A program made the position numbers and the translations under genes. A model generated the notes under the pieces. It ran no database searches, was not told the origin of the DNA, and saw nothing but the letters and a program-made list of their open reading frames with translations. 64,000 nt of DNA from Phytoseiulus persimilis (lineage: Eukaryota; Arthropoda; Arachnida; Mesostigmata; Phytoseiidae), in the NCBI GenBank assembly GCA_037576195.1, contig CM075103.1, positions 16,678,001 through 16,742,000 of the forward strand, given 5' to 3'. Positions 51,910-64,000 of this stretch are shown here, one piece after another; position 1 is the first letter of the stretch; every line of letters starts with the position of its first letter.

Positions 51910-52085
51910 AGCTCATCCAGTGTGAGGTTCGAGATGCCGTTTGCTCAAATTTCGTAGGTCTCGGTTGCACCGCGCGCGCCAGGATCCACCCACTCGAATT
52001 CTCAATTTCCGGTCGACCATCTCGGGTCATCCAAATGCGTCGAATGTTCTCTAGAATCAGTTTAAATTTAGAATTTGGCCACGAG

Positions 52086-52372
52086 AGTCACGCATTCGAC
52101 AGAGTGCTGTATGATATTTGAATATAATACTGGATGAAGGACATTCCTCGTCTGTATGCGGCGTGTAACGCTCTCCGTGCTGCAGGCCCACCGCGCATGC
52201 GCCGACACAGGCGATGCCGGTGCGCAACGACAGTCGGCAGAGCGTGTCTCGCAGCGTTTGGAGGAGAACGCACGTAGCACACAGAGCGACCACGACGCCA
52301 TCCACAGAGGGGATTCGAGATCCAGAACCAGTCTCTTCCTTCTCTGTAGAATGAGGCCGAACGGTGGCATCA
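52086..52372 (+). repeat. Candidate LTR, second copy of the 21.6 kb LTR
   Basis: Homologous to 21,573-21,860 throughout (shared CGACAGAGTGCT, GCCCACCGCGCATG, GTGGCATCA). It follows relic 4 and the GC-rich block. It is diverged by roughly a fifth of positions, judged by eye. Confidence 0.5.
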
Positions 52373-52605
52373 AATATGATCAGATCGACTTCTGAATCAC
52401 CTCTTTGGCACCTAAAAAGTATGGTCGGGTCGACCTCGAAACCACCTCTCTAGGCCCCGCGAAGAATTGTCAGATCCATCTCGGAATCACCTCCATAGAT
52501 CCCCAGAAATATGGTAAGATCGACTTCGGAGTCCCCTTCATGGCACCTGAAAAGTATGTCGGATGGACCTCGTAGTTACCCGCATGGATCAATACCGCAG
52601 TATGG
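52373..52605 (+). repeat. Highly diverged satellite monomers
   Basis: Five units of about 44-46 bp follow the scheme AAAGTATGGTCAGATCGAC-CTCGGAATCACCTC-...-CCC (for example AAAAAGTATGGTCGGGTCGA and AATATGGTAAGATCGACTTC). They resemble the AAAAGTATGGTCAG monomers at the ends of arrays A and B more than the array cores. This suggests that this form is ancestral. Confidence 0.6.
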
Positions 52606-53120
52606 TCAGAACGAAGAAAGACGTCGTTCGGGCTCATTCGACATCCCTTGTCACCCCTCAATACTCTCTGCACCCTCGGCACCTCGCGACACCCTTGGCA
52701 CCCTCGGCCCCCTGCTGTGTCGCGACACACAGTTTGACGACCAGTGCGCTAGACGACAACGAATAAACAGCGCTGATCAGATTCAACTTTCTCGTATCCA
52801 AAGGCGCCAACGGAAGGCTTAGAGCAGTCAACGAAGAAATCCAATAACACGTTCAAAAAGCGGGAGAAACGTCGTCCTCGCCGCTCTGGCAGAGAGCACA
52901 ACTTCCGGAGCGCGATCGTTGAATTCGTGCCAAGTAGTGAGAAAATTACTCCGTGCCCTGTGAGCATCTGTGCGCGCGAACACTGTCATTGAGCCGTGTT
53001 ATCTTCCGGTCCATTCGGCGATGTTCGGGATTAGAGATGCGGTCCCAGGCACCAGGGGCTGGACGTTGGACGCCGTTCCAGCGACTCTGCCATTCGAGCA
53101 TGGCTGACTCCCTATTGAAG
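52606..53120. other. Unassigned stretch
   Basis: CACCCTCGGCACC-like words repeat at 52,672-52,710. No gene is recognised. Confidence 0.3.
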
Positions 53121-53124
53121 AGCT

Positions 53125-53570
53125 CTAGCTCCCACTCGTCGTCGAGCTATTGTTGAGACTCCGAGACTCGTGCCCCAAGATCATGGGGCAACTGTCCGAC
53201 AATAACCTGGAGCGCGGCTGTTGAGAATGTCCGATTGGACCGAGGGATGCCGATGCATAGTGACCACTGTGTTCCATCAAGCAACTCACGGATTCGGGCT
53301 CGTGTTGTTCGGAGCACTCACAGCGATGCCGCGTATAGCATGACGCTGTCCGCAGCGGTGACCAGGACTCTCGTCCGGAAGTCGTTTGATCCACGTGGGG
53401 ATAGATTTCCGCATCTCTCAGGGAACGGCTCACCGCGTTCAAACTCACGGTGTTGAATGCGTTCTTGACGTCCAGAAGTATCATCAGGCAGTGCGGCCCC
53501 TTTCTGGTTTGAACTTGCTTTTGGGCGATTGCGATCTCCAGGACCCTCGGAATGCTCTAACTAAAGAAGG
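53125..53570 (-). pseudogene. Non-LTR retrotransposon reverse transcriptase fragment
   Basis: The minus-strand translation has 'KGPHCLMILLDVKNAFNTVS' (RT motif A with its catalytic Asp) followed by 'LRDAEIYPHV'. This is the pattern of R1/Jockey-like LINE reverse transcriptases. Later motifs, including the Y-x-DD box, are not seen in frame, so it is a decayed fragment. Confidence 0.7.
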
Positions 53571-53593
53571 GCGGTCGGGTATGCGGGGCCGCA

Positions 53594-53607
53594 GGGGGGG
53601 GGGGGGG
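53594..53607. other. 14-base G homopolymer
   Basis: A run of 14 G between GCA and CCTGC. Its length is likely unreliable in the assembly. Confidence 0.9.
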
Positions 53608-53609
53608 CC

Positions 53610-54040
53610 TGCACATCCTCGTGAGCTCGCCCGACCGACAGCTTCGTTGTACTGTTCTTAGTCTTTCCAGTGGCTATCTAAAGTGCTTTCCTGAACGGAT
53701 GCTCTCCTTCATTTGTGTCGTCGAGCAGGGCCCTCCATGAGTTGAGCTCGCTCCTTACAATGCATCTTCCAAGCTCCCGCTCGGAGGCCTAAAATGCAGC
53801 TCGAGGCTCTGAGACGTCTCGGCCGTTTATGCGGGATGCTACGAGTGTCCAGACGTGATAAAATTATGGTGAATCGGGAAGATCGATTGGAATGAATGAG
53901 AAGGGAGCCAAAGCTAGGACTCGAACCTGGAGCTAAGCTCACGGAGTCGTCTGCAAACCTCGACATGCAAAGCGAACAATGCCGTCAGTTGAAACTCGGC
54001 TCTTCTTCTAGCGTTCGGTTCTGAAAGGTTCAAGCCGAGT
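53610..54040. other. Unassigned; weak tRNA-like B box
   Basis: The minus strand at about 53,935-53,920 reads GGTTCGAGTCCTAG, a B-box-like word, but there is no paired A box, duplication or second copy. No gene is recognised. Confidence 0.3.
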
Positions 54041-54050
54041 TTTCGATCTA

Positions 54051-55620
54051 TTGGGAATCATAGCACCAATCATGTTAGGCTCTGAACATGATTTGGGTGA
54101 AAATATTTCATTCGGATATGGTCCTGACGGGGAAGATGGAAATGGATACCGAGAGCTAGTCGCGAGCCCACAATTGGCGGAAAGCGTCAGTCTCAGAAGA
54201 CACTTCTGTCCAATCAAGGCAGTGGAGCGAGCTCTACTTAGGGAGCTACACACATTCTGCAATGCGTCACTGGCATGTTATGGGGCAGTTGGCTATGTCA
54301 GGGATGTGACGATTGAAGGAAAAGTCTCGGTAGATCTCATCCTGGCCGCAATGAGAGCACCATCCCTTCGGAGAATTTCTCGATACATCGACTGGAGCTG
54401 CTAGAAGATGATCAATGAATATGCATCAATCCATCCTCAGACGGATATGGTGTAGCCAATGAGGCGTTGTTGAGAAACATCCAGCAACACCATTTTTCTG
54501 CGGAAACGGACTCAGATCCCGGAGAAGTATTAGGGAGAACCAGATCTTCCAATATAATCCATTCATGGACCAACAAGGTCCAACTACTAGATGCCGATCG
54601 AGGTTGAGCAACTTGGGAGACATGGAGTTTGAGACTGCGAGTCCGATGAGTCTGCCAAGATGATGTCCTAGTCGACCTGTATGTGAGAAAGACTCATGAG
54701 GTAATCTGCATGCACGCTGGCGGTCAGCAGGGAATATTACAGAGGCTACGAAGAGCGGTTCCCAGATTCTCCGACTCCGGAGCTGCGAAGCGAGCGTGAA
54801 ATTCAGGGCGGAACCAGCGATGGAGCCAACACCGCAAGAGTCAAGATTTCGGATAGAAACAGCTACGACGTTCAGCACAACGGAAGTAGACGTTGCGGAT
54901 TCTCTCACGCTGGTCGAGAGCTTATCGACATATGAATTCTTACTGGCTAGGAGGCGGTTCTACAACAGAAAGCTGACGGTTGCATGTTTATTCTCAGACA
55001 ACGAGTCCTCGTTCGGGCGAGTAGCGAAAGTAACCGAAGTGTTTTTCGAAATCGCGCGATCGGAAGGAGCTTGAGTTCGTCTGACGAAACATAGGATCGA
55101 ATTGAAGTTCAACGCGGAGAGAGCGCCTTTGAGGAGTGGCGTCGTGGAAGGAATGTTCGGTACAATTGAAGAGCAACCTGGGAAAGCGTTGGGACGCAAT
55201 CCAAAGTCTTTCTCAGAATTAGAAACCCTGTCGAGGGACATTGAAAATAATGTGAATGATAGACCCCTGTGGTACGTCAGAAATCATACCAATGAAATCC
55301 TTCCGCTGACGCCGTCGGATTTAACGCGTGCTGAACACGTGAAACCGGCATTGCCGGAGATGGGGGAGGTTCTGGAAACGGCGAAGCTGATAAATCAAAC
55401 AATCCTGACTGCCAGCGGAACATCAGCAAAATACTAGGTAGGTTTACTGGAAGTGGGATCGTCGGGAGTATCTGATGCAACTGCGGTTGAACCTAGTTAC
55501 GAGACCAAATAAGAGTAGGTCGATCAAAGAAGGTGATGTGGTTCTAATCAGTGATCCAGCTGCTCCACGGAGCTATTGGCTCATGGCCCAGGTGCAGTCT
55601 CCTTGTGGCGGAGAAGAATC
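54051..55620 (+). pseudogene. BEL/Pao pol relic 6 (RNase H to integrase C-terminus)
   Basis: In order on the plus strand: 'LLRELHTFCNASLACYGAVG' (RNase H start, 54,230-54,290); 'KTHEVICMHAGGQQGILQRL' (integrase zinc finger, about 54,690); 'LFSDNESSFGRVAK' (integrase core, 54,990); 'APLRSGVVEGMFGTI' (Glu region, 55,130); 'DIENNVNDRPLWYV' (55,240); and 'IKEGDVVLISDPAAPRSYW' (C-terminal domain, 55,520). Frameshifts and stops separate these blocks. It is a family different from relics 1-5. Confidence 0.8.
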
Positions 55621-55649
55621 CGATGGTTGGAAGAGAACATGCATCGTAC

Positions 55650-58600
55650 AATTCGGAATTTTCGACGTCGGAACCATGGCTCCCTTCAGTCTCGCAGTCA
55701 CTCTCTGTCTCGCTGGTCGAGTTCTTCCCGCGATCGATTGTCCTCGCGTCAGCGCCGGCAGCTTTCGGAATAGTTGAACGCATTATCGGTGGAACGAGCC
55801 GTTATTTTCTCAGTCTGGAGGCCGAATGAGCTGTGTATTTCACTGACGAACTCTGCAATCTCCTCGAACCAGTCCCCGCATTCGTCGACAGGCCTTCGCG
55901 GTTGACCTTTGTTGGTATTTGTGATCCAGCCAGTGTGATTCCGAGGATGGAATGTCATCCGTCTGACCAGATGTCGGCGGTTGTCACCATCCACGAAAAC
56001 TCCTACACGAAGTGTTTTACATGGCGTCGGGAGCTTGCGAAGGTCGAGTCCATTCTCCGGCCAACAGAGCGGCGGCTCAAGACTTCCAAGCCCAAGGCCG
56101 TCCAAACTAGCGGTTCGAAGAATGGACTTTGCACTGTGTCACGGACCGCCATGGAGAGCTCATCCCAAGGGAATGCTTGGTCCATGGCCAGGGTAGTTCT
56201 CGAGTTTTCCTTGACACCTTCAATCATGCAGAATACTGTATAATGACGCGTCTGCTCTCTGCCGAGTCTCGTTTGGGAGAAGCTCAGGTTCGCTGCGGAT
56301 GCTGATGTAGCTAATCACCGAGTGAGAATGGACTTACTCGGACTGGAGGGACCCGACGGATCTCGGGCAGGGTCAGACAGCTAGGAGTGCTGGTATGAAC
56401 ACAAGGAAGGGACTGGTCGCGGGGTCAACAAAACTGTGTCAGGGAGTGCTTCAGTTATCCTCGTCGCCTCTTCTCATCTCATTCATTCTTCTCTTCTTTC
56501 GCGAGTTCGTTCTCTTTCTGCATGCAGTGTCGTCAGTGCACATTGGACGGGGTGCTTGCTTGGTTCTCCCATAGATCTCTGACCGCGCGCCGGGCCGCGT
56601 AGTCGGCATCGCTGCTCGCACATGGCACACATGTGGGCTTCTCTGACTGCCCTGTGGCTACCAATTACGATTTGAATACCACTTCAGATGTGATCGTCTT
56701 TGGAGCGCTCCGACTCTGTGTGGCCCCATCAACTTCCCGAGGATATTATGGGAGGAACGGATAGTACGAGCCCAACAGGTCTCGTTCCAGTCTTTGAATT
56801 TTGGGTACACCGGCTTGATCCGGGCAACAAACGTTCGACTCACCCACACATCATACCAATGTATGAACGGAGTTTACGGTGCGATCTGATTAGCTTTTTT
56901 CTCGTTGCTCTGGTTGCAGCGGAGAGGTGACAACGGTGGGGGAGAAAGGTGGGGCAGCAAAAACTCGGTAAGAAGACGCGGCGGCGTAGCAGGCATGCCG
57001 ATAACGCTGTTGTACTCTCACTGACCACACGAGGCAGTCGCGTGGTGATGGAGAGTCACCGGTTCCAGAGATGCACGCGTTGGAAACGCTCTGCATGGGT
57101 CCTGCTATTCCTGACACAGCGGTCTTTCCGTAGTTGAATCATCCAGGTCGAGAGAATTTTCGTACAAACGAATCGAATTTCTGTGACGTGGGTGGTAAAT
57201 TCGAATACGAGGGGTGATATGAGCTGTTGGCTGCTAAATTCTGCCTGACTCGGAATCCCAAGGCAAGATATTATGTAGCAGGATTCACCAGGTGAGCGCA
57301 GAGAAAGATCTGTCACTTGAAAAACTGGTTCGATTCCGCGATCACTTCTTCTTTGCCGCTTTTTTGTACTCAGAATGCCGCGACAGACGCCTGGATCTCA
57401 CGGGCGACTCAAGCGGCGAGCTGACCAGTCATCGGGCCAGGTGAAGAAACCTGTAACTTCGACAGATATATCACGAGCTCTCAGAGACCGCCGTCTGGAT
57501 ATTCCGTCCTATCCGTTCGCATTCGTGGCGGTTGTTCCACCGAGTTCTAGTTCTCAGGTGAATGATGGAAATGATTCAGTTTCAGCAGCTCTTCGGGATC
57601 CTTCGAGGTTTGGCTCAAATACTGTGTTCGCGATCGCTCTGGATTCGAGATTTGGAAGCGGCGATTCAGATGCAACGAATCCCCTGAATGAATGATCCAC
57701 CGGTGAAGACACTGCTCATTCCGGACTATGCAGCAATTGTTTAGGAGCTTGTGGAAAGAAAAAGAAAACAATGAGCAGTGAGGATCGATATCCGCCCGAG
57801 CCGCCGATTCTACCGTAACTGGATCCGTTGACTGAGCGTTTGGTTCCACTTAGGATTCCTTTCATGTGAATCCTTCGCTCACGCTGGAGGCTGTTACGGA
57901 ATCGTTCATCAAATCATGAACCTCCTCGTTGATGTCAAGACAAAGCTCACGATTTCACCGAGACATTTGACTGAATATCATGGTCTCAATGTGAATCCGA
58001 AGAAAAAAATATTTCATAAATCCTCTTGTCTCAGCGGGCACATCAAGGAGTCGACCATTGACGCTTGGCTTATAATCTCAGCTAAGCCGCTGCTCTACAG
58101 AAAGTTTGATATTGTTATCGATTGATCTACATTCAACAGCTTGGTCTCTGATGAGAATGTTCAATATATTCCTGATTGCGACATTGAGATTTTGAATCCA
58201 GATTGAGGGCCGAATTCCTGACTGACCCACACCGGGCAGAAAATGACGATGTGGAACGAGTATCAGCGTTTGCGAATCAGCCCCGGGCGGCACCGCACAT
58301 CTCAAAGCCTCATTTCCAACGAGTAAGTGGAGGAGCTCTCACGCCCTTCCACTATTCCAGAGTCTCTCGTGAAATAGCATTGAACGACAGAGAAAATATG
58401 CGTTCTACTGCCATGAGTATGTCAGTCTGGGGAAAAATCGCCGCGGAGTAACACCCGAATATGTACTCTGGACGGCCATGAAGAATACTTCGAACAGGAT
58501 CCGAGACGCGAGTCGAGACGTGTATCAAAACGAAACATGTATCAATCTCTTCGCTCAACGGATAATATAACTCGCGATGTGATTGAAGATCCTGACTCCG

Positions 58601-58800
58601 CAGAACGACTGATCGACTCGAAGCGAGTTTAAACTCTGCTCGGTACCGGGCTTCTTCGCCGTACAGGATGGATAACAACAAACAGCAGCTCCCCAAAACA
58701 GGGCGTATCCAGTTCTTTCTTCTAACGGGGGCCAGGGAGCATCGTCGTCGCGAGCTCTCCATCATGCAATCGATAGGGTTTCCAAACCTGTGAGAATGCG
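55650..58800. other. No recognisable gene over 3 kb
   Basis: Several frames of 70-137 codons exist on both strands (for example minus 55,749-56,105 with 'DECGDWFEEIAEFVSEIHSS', and plus 57,375-57,695), but none shows a family motif, splice structure or repeat partner in the window. Confidence 0.35.
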
Positions 58801-60437
58801 TCCGATCAGACTGAATCTTTGCGGGATGCTTCCACCCATAAAAGTGGAATATAATTCGTCCTCCCCCATATCATCGAAGAGCTTGGAGGGGTCATGGCCT
58901 CCCTGGGTACGCTACTGCCTCAAAGAAACCATAAGGAAGCAACGTTAAGAGAAGTAGCGACCCCTTACACCGCCGCTAACAGCGGCCGCATCATCATTTG
59001 GAACCTGACAACCTCACACGAGATCGGAAGCAGGAGCGTGAAAGATATGACGCTTTGACGATAAATTCATGGCAATGCGGTAGCTCTGCCTGGACAGAAT
59101 TTTTCAGTGGTTAACCACGGTCAGCAGAACAGTTGCTCCACTTCCATCACTGCGTTGCCGAGCTTCCACTGGCGGATGGAGGGTCCTTTTTAGTGCCTTG
59201 CCGGCAGAAAACGGGTCACATGTGGGTCAAGCGCAGATTTCGTGATATGACCCACAGCAGGTTAGGGGGAGGGTCCTCGAGCTCCAACACGGGTACTACG
59301 CGGTTTTAAATTAGTTCCTGCCGTCCCCTTCTGGAAAGAACAAGTTTCAGATAGGAACCAAGTATCACCCAGCAGGTGAGCTCCTGGAGATGAAACACTG
59401 AAATAACCGCTGAGAGAGCAACTGTCAATTGATATCAGTTGAATTGATGGTCGAACACCGAGAGCGGGCGTTTTGACTGAATCCAAGGAATCGGATTCTC
59501 GGGAAGCTTTTGAGATGCACTAAAACCGGATCGCAAGGATAGCCATCCATCGGAGGCATCACTCTGCTGCGCTCGGTTCTCGAAAAAAAAACCGAAAAGT
59601 AGATTCGAGCCTAGCTCGCTACCGATTCTCGTCTCTCCTCGCATACTGGAGACGCTAACCTCTGCTGGCGATTTGCAAAGAAGATTTCTGTCTTCATACC
59701 AAACCTTCGACCACATATTTTCCAGTGATGTTTGGATGTGTCTGGCTGCGTACAAAGCACTAGAACCATGCCTGAGCTGAACGAACATTCAATGCTCTGC
59801 TGGGTTGTCTCGCCTCCTTCGGAGCACTCCGCTCTTTCGACGCATGGAATGCCCGCTGGTTTCACTTCTTTGATTGATGACTCCTTTGACAGTCCAATGA
59901 TCAATCGGATCCACGATGGAAGAGACCCTGTTCGAGGGAGAAATCCTCGGAAGAATGTTTGAATTCAGTTTCTCGGAACACGGAGCATTTAGATTGGGAT
60001 CTGGTCGTATACTAAGTCCTATGTGGGTGGACGCTCAGCCCAACAGGGACCCTGGGCTCCGTTCGTACCGATGGAGGGGCTTGTTTCCGACTTCCATCGA
60101 TTTTCGATCATGAACCTACCGGGGGCCACTCAGGTATTCTAGTTGGAAACATTTCCAGTGTGCATTGAGGATTTTCCGTTGGTATTTCCAGCAACGGTCA
60201 GAAACGGTTCTGTCTTCGTCTGAATTCTTCGGCTTCAGGCCCTACTGGGGAAGCATTCAACTGCCTCCGCTGCGCCGAACGTATTCTGGATGTTGACCGC
60301 CCAAGTGATATCACGCGTGAGCATTGGGATGTATCATTGGCTGATTTTGCCCAAGTCTTTCTCGTGACTGGACAGCCCCGCGGAGTCAAAGCTGACATGT
60401 GAAACAGTGGTGCGAACTCGATTCGGTATCTAGCTAG
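58801..60437. other. Probably decayed 3' part of BEL relic 7, not resolved
   Basis: If the minus-strand BEL relic 7 were complete, its integrase core would lie here. I find no DDE motif; only short open frames such as minus 59,611-59,904. The function of this stretch is open. Confidence 0.25.
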
Positions 60438-63400
60438 CTATACCATTCGGGGTGGAGTCACTCCCGCCTGGGAGATTTTGCATGTCTGACACCCTCTCAA
60501 GACTTGAAGAGTCAGACTGCGTGCTTTCAGGATGCGGTATGTTCTTCTCAGCAGTTGAAGTACGTGGTTCAGGCCCTCGGCGTGGGAGCATTGGTCTTCA
60601 TGAACATCTTCGATTCTCAATTCCGACATGTTTCTCGTGGAAGAGGACTGTCGGAAACTTCTGAGTCTCCGACAGTTCTTTGGACTGAGCGAGCCTCGTT
60701 CTGCAGCGGCTGACTCCATTTTGGCCCATGGATGGGGCAAGTTGAGGGAGTAGACTGGATTGCTCGGTTTTGGCACAGTTCGAGGGAGCTTCTTCGAGAC
60801 AGCACCTTTCTCGATCAATTCGATCGGACTCAGCCTGGCTGCGGACTTCTCCTCTGGGTCTAACTGGCTTAGCGCGGTCTTAGCTTGTAGGGAACATCTG
60901 CCATATTTCTCGATCCGAACTGTCGCTCGTCGAGATTCCTCGATCAAGCCCGTGATGGAGGCTTGGAATCGGATGTTTACTTTTCCAGGACGAAAAGAGA
61001 TGTGCTTTCTGTCTGAAATCAGATATGATGAAACGGAGATCCTCCGTTCGACGTCCAACTCTTCGGCGTCGATGGAGATATTTGCGGTTCTCCAATTTTC
61101 TCTTCTTCTCGCTGTTCGGCATCGCTTAGGAGCAAGCTTGGTGGCCCGTCACCCATAACGTGCCGAAATCGTTCAAGATTTTTCCGGGGGAGATGAGGTC
61201 GCTTGGTTTCATTCCCGTGGCTACGTAGTTCCAGTCCACCTGGCGAATCAGCTGTTGTATCCTTCTGATCCGGTTCGCAACATGAGGTTCCCGTTTCTCC
61301 GGACTCGACCTGACCCGAGCTAGCATTGAGGTCTTGTTCGAGGGAGGGTGCGTGGAGTCAATCTCGAAATCGAGTGACGATCGGACAGCGTCTACGACCC
61401 TTGCTGTGAGGAGAGCCCCGAGAAGCTCCAATATTTGAATTGTCATGGGGCAGTCTCGGGTCTCAGTCCCTCCGCCGCAAAGAACGATATTGTTGGTTCC
61501 TTATGCTGGACCTGTGTCTCCAGGAAGCATACGCATCTGAAGCGTAGCTGACTCGCAGCGAAGCACGGCGTGGTGGTGTGCGGAGAATATGGATTTACCA
61601 TCCATGATCACCGGTGAAATGCTTCCCAGTGGATTGAACACTTTGGCGATGCCACTGAGTAGTCTCTCCTTGGATGAGCCTGGTCCAATCACCTTGAGTG
61701 CTTTCGAGATTTGGGCCGACAGAACTTCAGATTCCTGGTCCCATGGTATACCCAAAAATTTTGCTCGATTCTAGTCTGTGGTGACGGTTGCCTTCCCGAC
61801 TGGGGACGTCTCTCTTATGCATCCGCCCTCTCGATTTGAGTTTGACGACCATTCCTTCAATGGGAATCGGGCTCCCTTGAGGATGTCCGCCGGGAGTGCT
61901 GTTCGATTATTCGCTTGCGGCAGCGAATCTCCTCCCACGGCAATGTGATGACGATTTCATCGATGAATTCTGTCTCTCGAGACCGTGCAGATGCTGCCGA
62001 TTCCAAGGGCTATAGAATGACTCGGCAGTGTAAGGAGGGACTGTGGGATAATCTGGAATCACGACGTTCCGCTCGAAGCTCCTGAATCGGTTTCTTTGTC
62101 GTCACTCAAACCCAACGGCGATAGCAACCCGGGAAATGTGCGATCCTGGTTAGCGATCTTGTTTAGCGACGACGGAGCGGTTTCCTGAAACTCCATGATT
62201 ACTCTGATAATGTTGGGAAGTTAATTCGGGCCGCAGTGTGGGACGTCGTTCGAGCTCGGTTCATGAGAGCGACGCGAGGATGCATCTTTCGCAAAGCCAC
62301 GAGAAACCGATGTCCTCCAAACAACAGGAGATCGGGCATACACCTGAAGTCAAAGTGTATCGCACGCTCAGATGGAGTCAACAACCTCTACTCCTAACGT
62401 CTTTCCAGAAAGCCAGACTTGTATAAACCTTTATTCACGAAAAAAGAGATCTGAACCTGCGATGGTGCCGGCGCTCTGAAAAACCTCGTTTACGGATGTA
62501 TTGCTCTCCGAGGAGAATGTCAATGAAGTCTGGCTCGTGGTTCGGAACACGGTCTGCAAAAGGTGAGAAATTGGGATCGGAGGTCTCAACATCCGAGAAC
62601 TTCTCAGAATCGTGCATACTTCGTGAAATAAAGTTGTGAATGCCGCAGATGCTGGCGACTTTACCGCCTGCGGCGGCCAGTGCGAGATCGATTTGGCCTC
62701 CGCGGGCTCCGACTTCGATTTCTATCCGTGAAGCTGTGATGTGTGATGATTGGGATGCCGGATCAATCAGGATTCGGCACGGAACTCCATGACCGCCTAC
62801 CCCTGTCCAAACGTAGACTGTCAACAAAGAGTCCGGATCTCGGACGTTGCTGTCGTTCAGATTCCGCGTGCACCGTAGGACGCTCGTTCGAGTCAACTGG
62901 AGCTTTTTTACACATGATGAAATAGTGGCTACCGTCGCAGTGCTTGCAGTTCGACTTCACTCCCCCTTCGTGTATTTGGCTGGAGGAGGTTGCTATGTGT
63001 GGTTCATGGACAGTACAACGAGAATGTGTTTGGGGATCAGAGCAACCACAGAAGGCAATTTATCATAGTTGAGTTTGCCTCCGGTTGACAGGTTACGGTC
63101 CATTTCATATAGTTGACCGCTCTCGGCCGCATTGAGAACTCAGCCAGAGAGTGCATTGCGTAGTACGACTCACATCTGAGCCGTTGGGATTGGTCTTTGA
63201 TCGATAGATGCGTCGAACATCTCGATGAATTCTCGGTGTCGTTTCACGTCGCCGTTGAAGCCAGGGAGTCTCACGCTCGAGACAAGTAGCGGCGACTATC
63301 ACGGAGTAGGTCATCAATTGATGCGATGTCTCCCAAAGGCGTGGTGTTGCCAGAGATCTCCGCCACTCTCGCCATATCGTCTGATATGTCCCTCAGGTTA

Positions 63401-63510
63401 CCTGCCAACTGGTCCAAATTCCATCGGAAATCGCCTATGTTATGCACTCCCGCAGGAAGATCGACAACACTATGCTGTGTTGATGAACCGGCTCTCGGCA
63501 TGCGAACCAG
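60438..63510 (-). pseudogene. BEL/Pao relic 7 (gag to integrase zinc finger)
   Basis: Minus-strand blocks in BEL order: Gag core (63,500-63,110, 'LRDISDDMARVAEISGN', 'TTQCTLWLSSQCGRE'); CCHC knuckle 'CKHCDGSHYFIMCKKAP' (62,955); protease 'VPCRILIDPASQSSHIT' (62,790-62,740), with DPA in place of DSG; RT thumb ('FPLKEWSSNSN', about 61,850) and 'LLSGIAKVFNPLGSISPVIM' (61,640); RNase H 'LELLGALLTARVVDAV' and 'PHVANRIRRIQQLI' to 'SDLISPG' (61,440-61,150); and integrase finger 'HAEGLNHVLQLLRRTYRILKAR' and 'CQTCKISQAG' (60,600-60,450). The central RT with its catalytic box is missing or scrambled. No LTRs are identified. Confidence 0.85.
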
Positions 63511-63599
63511 TGGTACGCCGTGAGATTATTTCAGAGATTTTGGTCGGACTCCGGCGTTGCCGCGAGAGGCACGACGCTTCTGGGTTTTCCTAAAACGAG

Positions 63600-64000
63600 T
63601 ATTGAGACCCTAGAATGATCATGAGGAGTCGCGAGGTCCGAGAAAGTTATCCCAAGGTCTCCTTGCGTAGTCTCGACGACTGGAGATCATCTAGGTAGAT
63701 GAAAAAAAACGCTCCAAGTGCCATCTGGCGCGGACACTTGAAGCGAGGATACACGCTCGCTCCCGGCAGCGACACGCTCCATATACCCTTGAGCGTCGTG
63801 TGTCTCGAAGTATGTATTGGCACACGACCCACTGGAGATGTGTAAGTTAGCCTGTCCGCTACAGCTAAAGCCTCCAAGCACATGAGCTCGATGATTGGAA
63901 AACCGAATCGAAATGCTGCCGCGTCAGGTGGCATGGACCGCCGGAACGTACGAGTCATTCCTGTGACTCTGGAATATCGAATCTTTGCTCATTTCAGTTT
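63600..64000. other. Unassigned window end
   Basis: A minus frame of 103 codons (63,958-63,647) has no family motif. It may be the start region of BEL relic 7 or flanking DNA. Confidence 0.25.

Noticed and set aside
53880-53945. Possible second tRNA-derived SINE
   Set aside because: Only a B-box-like word is present; no A box, tail, duplication or second copy.
58801-60437. Integrase core of BEL relic 7
   Set aside because: No DDE motif could be placed on the minus strand despite its expected position, so it is not claimed.

Overview
The window reads as a repeat-dense stretch of an animal nuclear genome. Coding pieces carry spliceosomal-type introns, and the mobile elements are typical of arthropods: BEL/Pao LTR retrotransposons, hAT, mariner and Transib DNA transposons, a tRNA-derived SINE and a non-LTR RT relic. 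No rRNA gene, CRISPR array or bacterial operon is visible. A mite or tick is my best guess from the mix of families; that is an inference and is not proven by any single gene. One ambiguous base (position 137) suggests a draft assembly.

Layout. 0-24.8 kb is a graveyard of nested elements. It holds a BEL relic (0.2-1.1 kb), an apparently intact hAT transposon with target-site duplication, terminal repeats, subterminal repeats and a 493-codon transposase (2.5-5.0 kb), and a Transib foldback with a transposase C-terminus (6.0-8.2 kb). Next come a broken multi-exon BED/hAT-derived gene on the minus strand (9.9-12.3 kb) and a BEL integrase cut by a second Transib-like foldback and by a mariner (15.2-20.7 kb). 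Then come a small locus broken by a short hAT and a hairpin insertion (22.0-23.6 kb) and a SINE (23.8-24.0 kb).

25-44.4 kb is dominated by a 45-bp satellite in four arrays: A and B (+), C (-) and D (+). Arrays A and B share a GC-rich leader with a hairpin. A, B and C share a tail made of an 8-bp repeat ending in GCCGAT plus a GTAAGGAT/ATCCTTAC motif. At 33.1-33.6 kb three tails in a row share the same 3' end but have different 5' break points, and a fourth is inverted. This looks like a mobile or duplicating unit that carries the satellite. Array C was later interrupted by a BEL/Pao element with both LTRs (36,996-41,890, TSD CCAAC) and by a SINE (42,079-42,351, 15-bp TSD).

42.5-64 kb again holds hAT and BEL relics, a few unrecognised ORFs, a small two-exon membrane-protein gene candidate (46.0-46.5 kb), a non-LTR RT relic (53.1-53.6 kb) and a degraded minus-strand BEL/Pao (60.4-63.5 kb). 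GC-rich antisense ORFs recur downstream of BEL pol or next to LTR-like sequence; three are followed, or overlapped at the stop, by AATAAA.

Most coding content is transposon-derived. The hAT transposase at 3,147-4,628 is the only large gene that looks intact.
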